DNA from: Apus apus
Taxonomy: Eukaryota > Chordata > Aves > Apodiformes > Apodidae
Direction of reading: 5' to 3'
Length of the DNA stretch: 64,000 nt
NCBI RefSeq assembly: GCF_020740795.1
Contig: NC_067290.1
Span: 19,849,001-19,913,000, forward strand
Numbering within the stretch: the first letter of the stretch is position 1; each line of letters opens with the position of its first letter. Of the stretch, positions 61,101 to 64,000 are shown piece after piece. Below the pieces are notes generated by a model. That model saw only the letters and a program-made list of their open reading frames with translations, had not been told where the DNA came from and ran no database searches. The position numbers and the translations under genes are program-made.

Positions 61101-64000
61101 TTCTCCTCAAAAATGATGCCACGAGTGTGCAAGGAAGGAACAGGCAGTTCCCTGGCTGTGCTCCTCACTCTCTGGGCCTGAGAAACCAGAGAACCAAGAT
61201 TAATTTATCTTCACTAATTTTCCTTTTGCCCATGACAGCATGCTCAATAGAGCTCCTCATTTCTTTGAGACTCAGAAAGGAAGAATTGTTTAGATGTTTA
61301 TTAAACAACAGAGTTGAATGAAATGAGTCACATTATGTTGTCTGGAGTATGAAAGTTAATTGGAAGACACAATGATTTACTAAAGTCTGAAATACCAAAT
61401 GGGTTTTTGAGTAAGTTAATGACAACTAGAATCAGAATGTAACTGGAAAATGGAAATTTTATTTTAATTCCTACTGAAGCACTTTTGCAAATGAACTTGC
61501 TCTCGACTCACTATGAGAGGTTCCTCACAGCTGGCTTTGCTGCTGCATATTTAAATGTTATCCAAGGGCACATTAAATGTGGTGACCAGATCACAGCCAT
61601 GGCTGGACACTGGGATAGCAATGTCATTTTTCTAAATAAAACACAAGAGGGGAGTGAGAGAGGCACCTGGGAGGAGTTTCTTGGGCAAAGATGATGAAGA
61701 AGAGCAGCTGCCTGGCAGGGGCAGGAATGGCTGGGCAGCCCCAGCATCCCTCCCACCCATACCTTGCTCCCTGAAGCACACTCAGCAGTTTTGATAATGA
61801 GAACTCAAAATGTCACCACTGTCTTTTCTGAAAAGCCAGCTTGGCATTTTTCAGAATATGTTTCCACCTCTGTCTTTTGTGCCTGGGCTGTTTTCTGGAG
61901 CTGTGGGGCAATTTTTTTCAGTAGAGGAGGCACATCTGCAGAAAATTCCAGCGTGTTTATTCCCCAGGATAAAGACAAATAAGAGGAAGGGACTCAAATC
62001 CTCTCAGCAACAGTGGAATAACTCCACAATAGCCCACAGAGCCCAATGAACATCACACAAAGCTAAAACTGGATTTCTACTGCACACAGTGGAAAGGAAA
62101 ATGCGTGCCATTAACTGGAAAGCTTAAATCAGTGGAAGGAGCTGCAAATGCTGCTTTTCCCACTGAAATGCTTTTTAAGACGATTGCAAAGAGCCCAAAG
62201 TGCAAAGCAAGGCAGATGGGGCAGAGACATCTCTGAGTCTCCTTGCTCCCAGGTGAGCAGAGGCTGCTGTAAATCAGGAGCAGAGTTTGATAAATGGCAA
62301 GGAAAGAGATGTTGATTTTCAGGATCCTAGGAGTATTGCCAGCAGTGCAGTGTAATGAAATAAAAAATAATAAAAGGGTAGGAGAGAAAATAACAGAGAA
62401 GTTTCCCTGCTTTATAACTGCTCTGCCACTGCTCATGACATGTCACACGGTGGGCTGGATGCAAAGTGGAGATGCTTGGCTACCCCTGCTTTGCCTCAAA
62501 GGACCTTCAAAGGCCTTGCTTATTTTATGAGGGCATGGAAATAAACTTTCCTAACTTTATTTTTTAAACCAGGATAACAGAATTTTTGCAAAGACTTTTT
62601 TGTTGTTATCAAGAGATAAGCAGTTTTCCCCATCACATCATGCCAGGAAACACAATGATTTCCTCAACAACTCTCCATTCTTCTCCTCCTCTTTGAAGGA
62701 AGATGAGGTATCTGCTGACATTAAGAAAAAAAGGCCCATTTCCTTCTCTTTTCCCACCATAACATCTATGAGTTTCCATTTGACTTGTGTTCTCTGCCTC
62801 CAGTGTAGAGGAACCCCTTGCTGGCCATGAGCACGTTACCTGCCCCGGGAGCTGGGGACTGTCCCAGGTGCTGGTGATCCCTGATTGCAAGGAAGTTAAT
62901 CCAGTTTGCACAAGTTGAGGACCAGATCCTCTCAGCATTTGATTACAATCTTCTCTTTCCCCTTCATTTCCTGTTACACCCCTCTCCCACTGATCTCTTA
63001 ATCCTTGCACTCAGCAGGTTGTTTATTGTTTATCTAAACATCTCCGACTGTTACCTAATATTCCCTTCCAGCCCTCCTGAAACATTTGGCTGCTCCTGCC
63101 CTTTCTTAGCAAAACCCAGCCCGGCAACGAATTGCACTGCAGTTCTTTCAGTTTAACATCTGCTTATTTCTCCAGTTGCTCTTCCACAAAGTCCTGTATT
63201 TTAGAACAACCTTGCAGCTCCAATGTTTTGCTCCTCTAACAAACACAGAGCTCCCACAGAGCTCTTCTGAGAGAAAACTGAGTTTACTACACATTTAAAG
63301 ATCACACCAGAAGCATCAGCTCTTACACAACTGGAAATTAAAACTATTAACATCTGGATTATTTTGCCTTCCGTCAGAAACAGACAGCAAGGGAATTATT
63401 CCTGAGATATTGCTCTCTGCTTGTTCCTCTGCAAAGACAGAGGAAAAGAAAAAAAAGAAAAAAAAGATGCAATGCTATAAGCTTAAAGTATGTGGAAAAG
63501 GGAAAAATAACAAATCTGAAACATTTGCAAGTGAAAACATATCGTGCAATTCCAATTTCTCTAGAATTTACAAACCAGAAAAGTTGTCAAGTGTCAGTCC
63601 AAATCTCTCCTCACATGTTTTTGTTTTTCACCCCTGCCTCCAAACCTCCCCCACATTCCCAGGACACGTGGCAGCAAAAGCGGGAATTATGGCTTCAGAC
63701 TAGTCGTGGGTCCCCTCCACATAAAGGACAGATTGCCCCTGGATTGGAACATGACACAGTCACATTGGTCACAAAGATAATCTGTCATTTAAGGAAGTGG
63801 AATCTGGGACAACAAGGTTTTACAGGCATCTACATAATTCTTGAAATTACATCTATGGTATTTGAGAGCTCCCTCCATTAAACTGGGCAGCTTCCAGTGC
63901 TCTCACCCCACAAGCTTTGTGACTGTTACCCACCTGCAGTGCTGCTCTATCAATGTTTGGCTTGCTGTCCAGCAGGACTTTGGTCACAGCTGGCTGCCAC
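49200..64000. other. Large gene-poor region downstream of CRBN
   Basis: No coding exon is supported over about 15 kb. The sequence is mostly AT-rich, unique-looking and free of recognisable CR1 copies. In mammals the next gene beyond CRBN (LRRN1) is far away, so this fits a regulatory or gene-poor interval. A nested palindrome lies at 56666-56727. Confidence 0.6.
56666..56727. repeat. Nested imperfect palindromes
   Basis: An imperfect palindrome around GAATTC (arms aattctaa and ttagaatt) at 56666-56688 overlaps a second inverted repeat. The second has a left arm from 56681 (ttagaattaat, then aatcc) and a right arm at 56711-56727 (ggatttattaattctaa). AT-rich, cause unknown. Confidence 0.7.

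Overview
The window is ordinary vertebrate nuclear DNA, most likely from a bird. It contains split genes with GT..AG introns and two CpG-island promoters. It also carries several 5'-truncated LINE copies with the avian CR1-type 3' end (the run 'accttaaagatcat' read on the reverse strand, and ATTCTATGA-like tails). The gene order and strands match the mammalian 3p26 block: CNTN4(+), IL5RA(-), TRNT1(+), CRBN(-). The species cannot be told from the sequence alone. I assembled exons by hand from splice sites, reading phase and remembered similarity to the human proteins. No alignment was run.

Layout. Bases 1-380 hold the last intron and terminal coding exon of a contactin, CNTN4 by synteny, with a 3' UTR to about 2.1 kb. 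Bases 4569-16904 (minus) hold a complete IL5RA, 10 coding exons and 409 codons: signal peptide, three fibronectin III modules, WSDWS box, transmembrane segment, Box 1, and a C-terminal DSVF. A candidate TATA promoter and noncoding first exon lie at about 18.75-19.0 kb. Bases 19.1-24.77 kb (plus) hold a complete TRNT1, 7 coding exons and 428 codons, behind a GC-rich promoter with a G-rich minisatellite. Bases 25.5-26.6 kb are a roughly 1.1 kb pyrimidine tract between the convergent 3' ends of TRNT1 and CRBN. Bases 30272-48534 (minus) hold a complete CRBN, 11 coding exons and 446 codons, with LON and CULT domains and an intact tri-tryptophan pocket. From 48.6 kb to the end there is a CpG-island shoulder and then about 15 kb with no supported gene.

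Function. The three complete genes do not form one pathway. IL5RA is a haematopoietic cytokine-receptor subunit, TRNT1 adds CCA to nuclear and mitochondrial tRNAs, and CRBN is the substrate receptor of the CUL4-DDB1 ubiquitin ligase. They are neighbours by conserved synteny. I see no undescribed biological system. The most notable features are repeats beside CRBN splice acceptors: a near-perfect 11-bp minisatellite 66 bases upstream of exon 10, and CR1 copies about 36 and 92 bases upstream of exons 3 and 5. Others are the long homopyrimidine tract, a run of 32 G, and the foldback minisatellite in the TRNT1 promoter.
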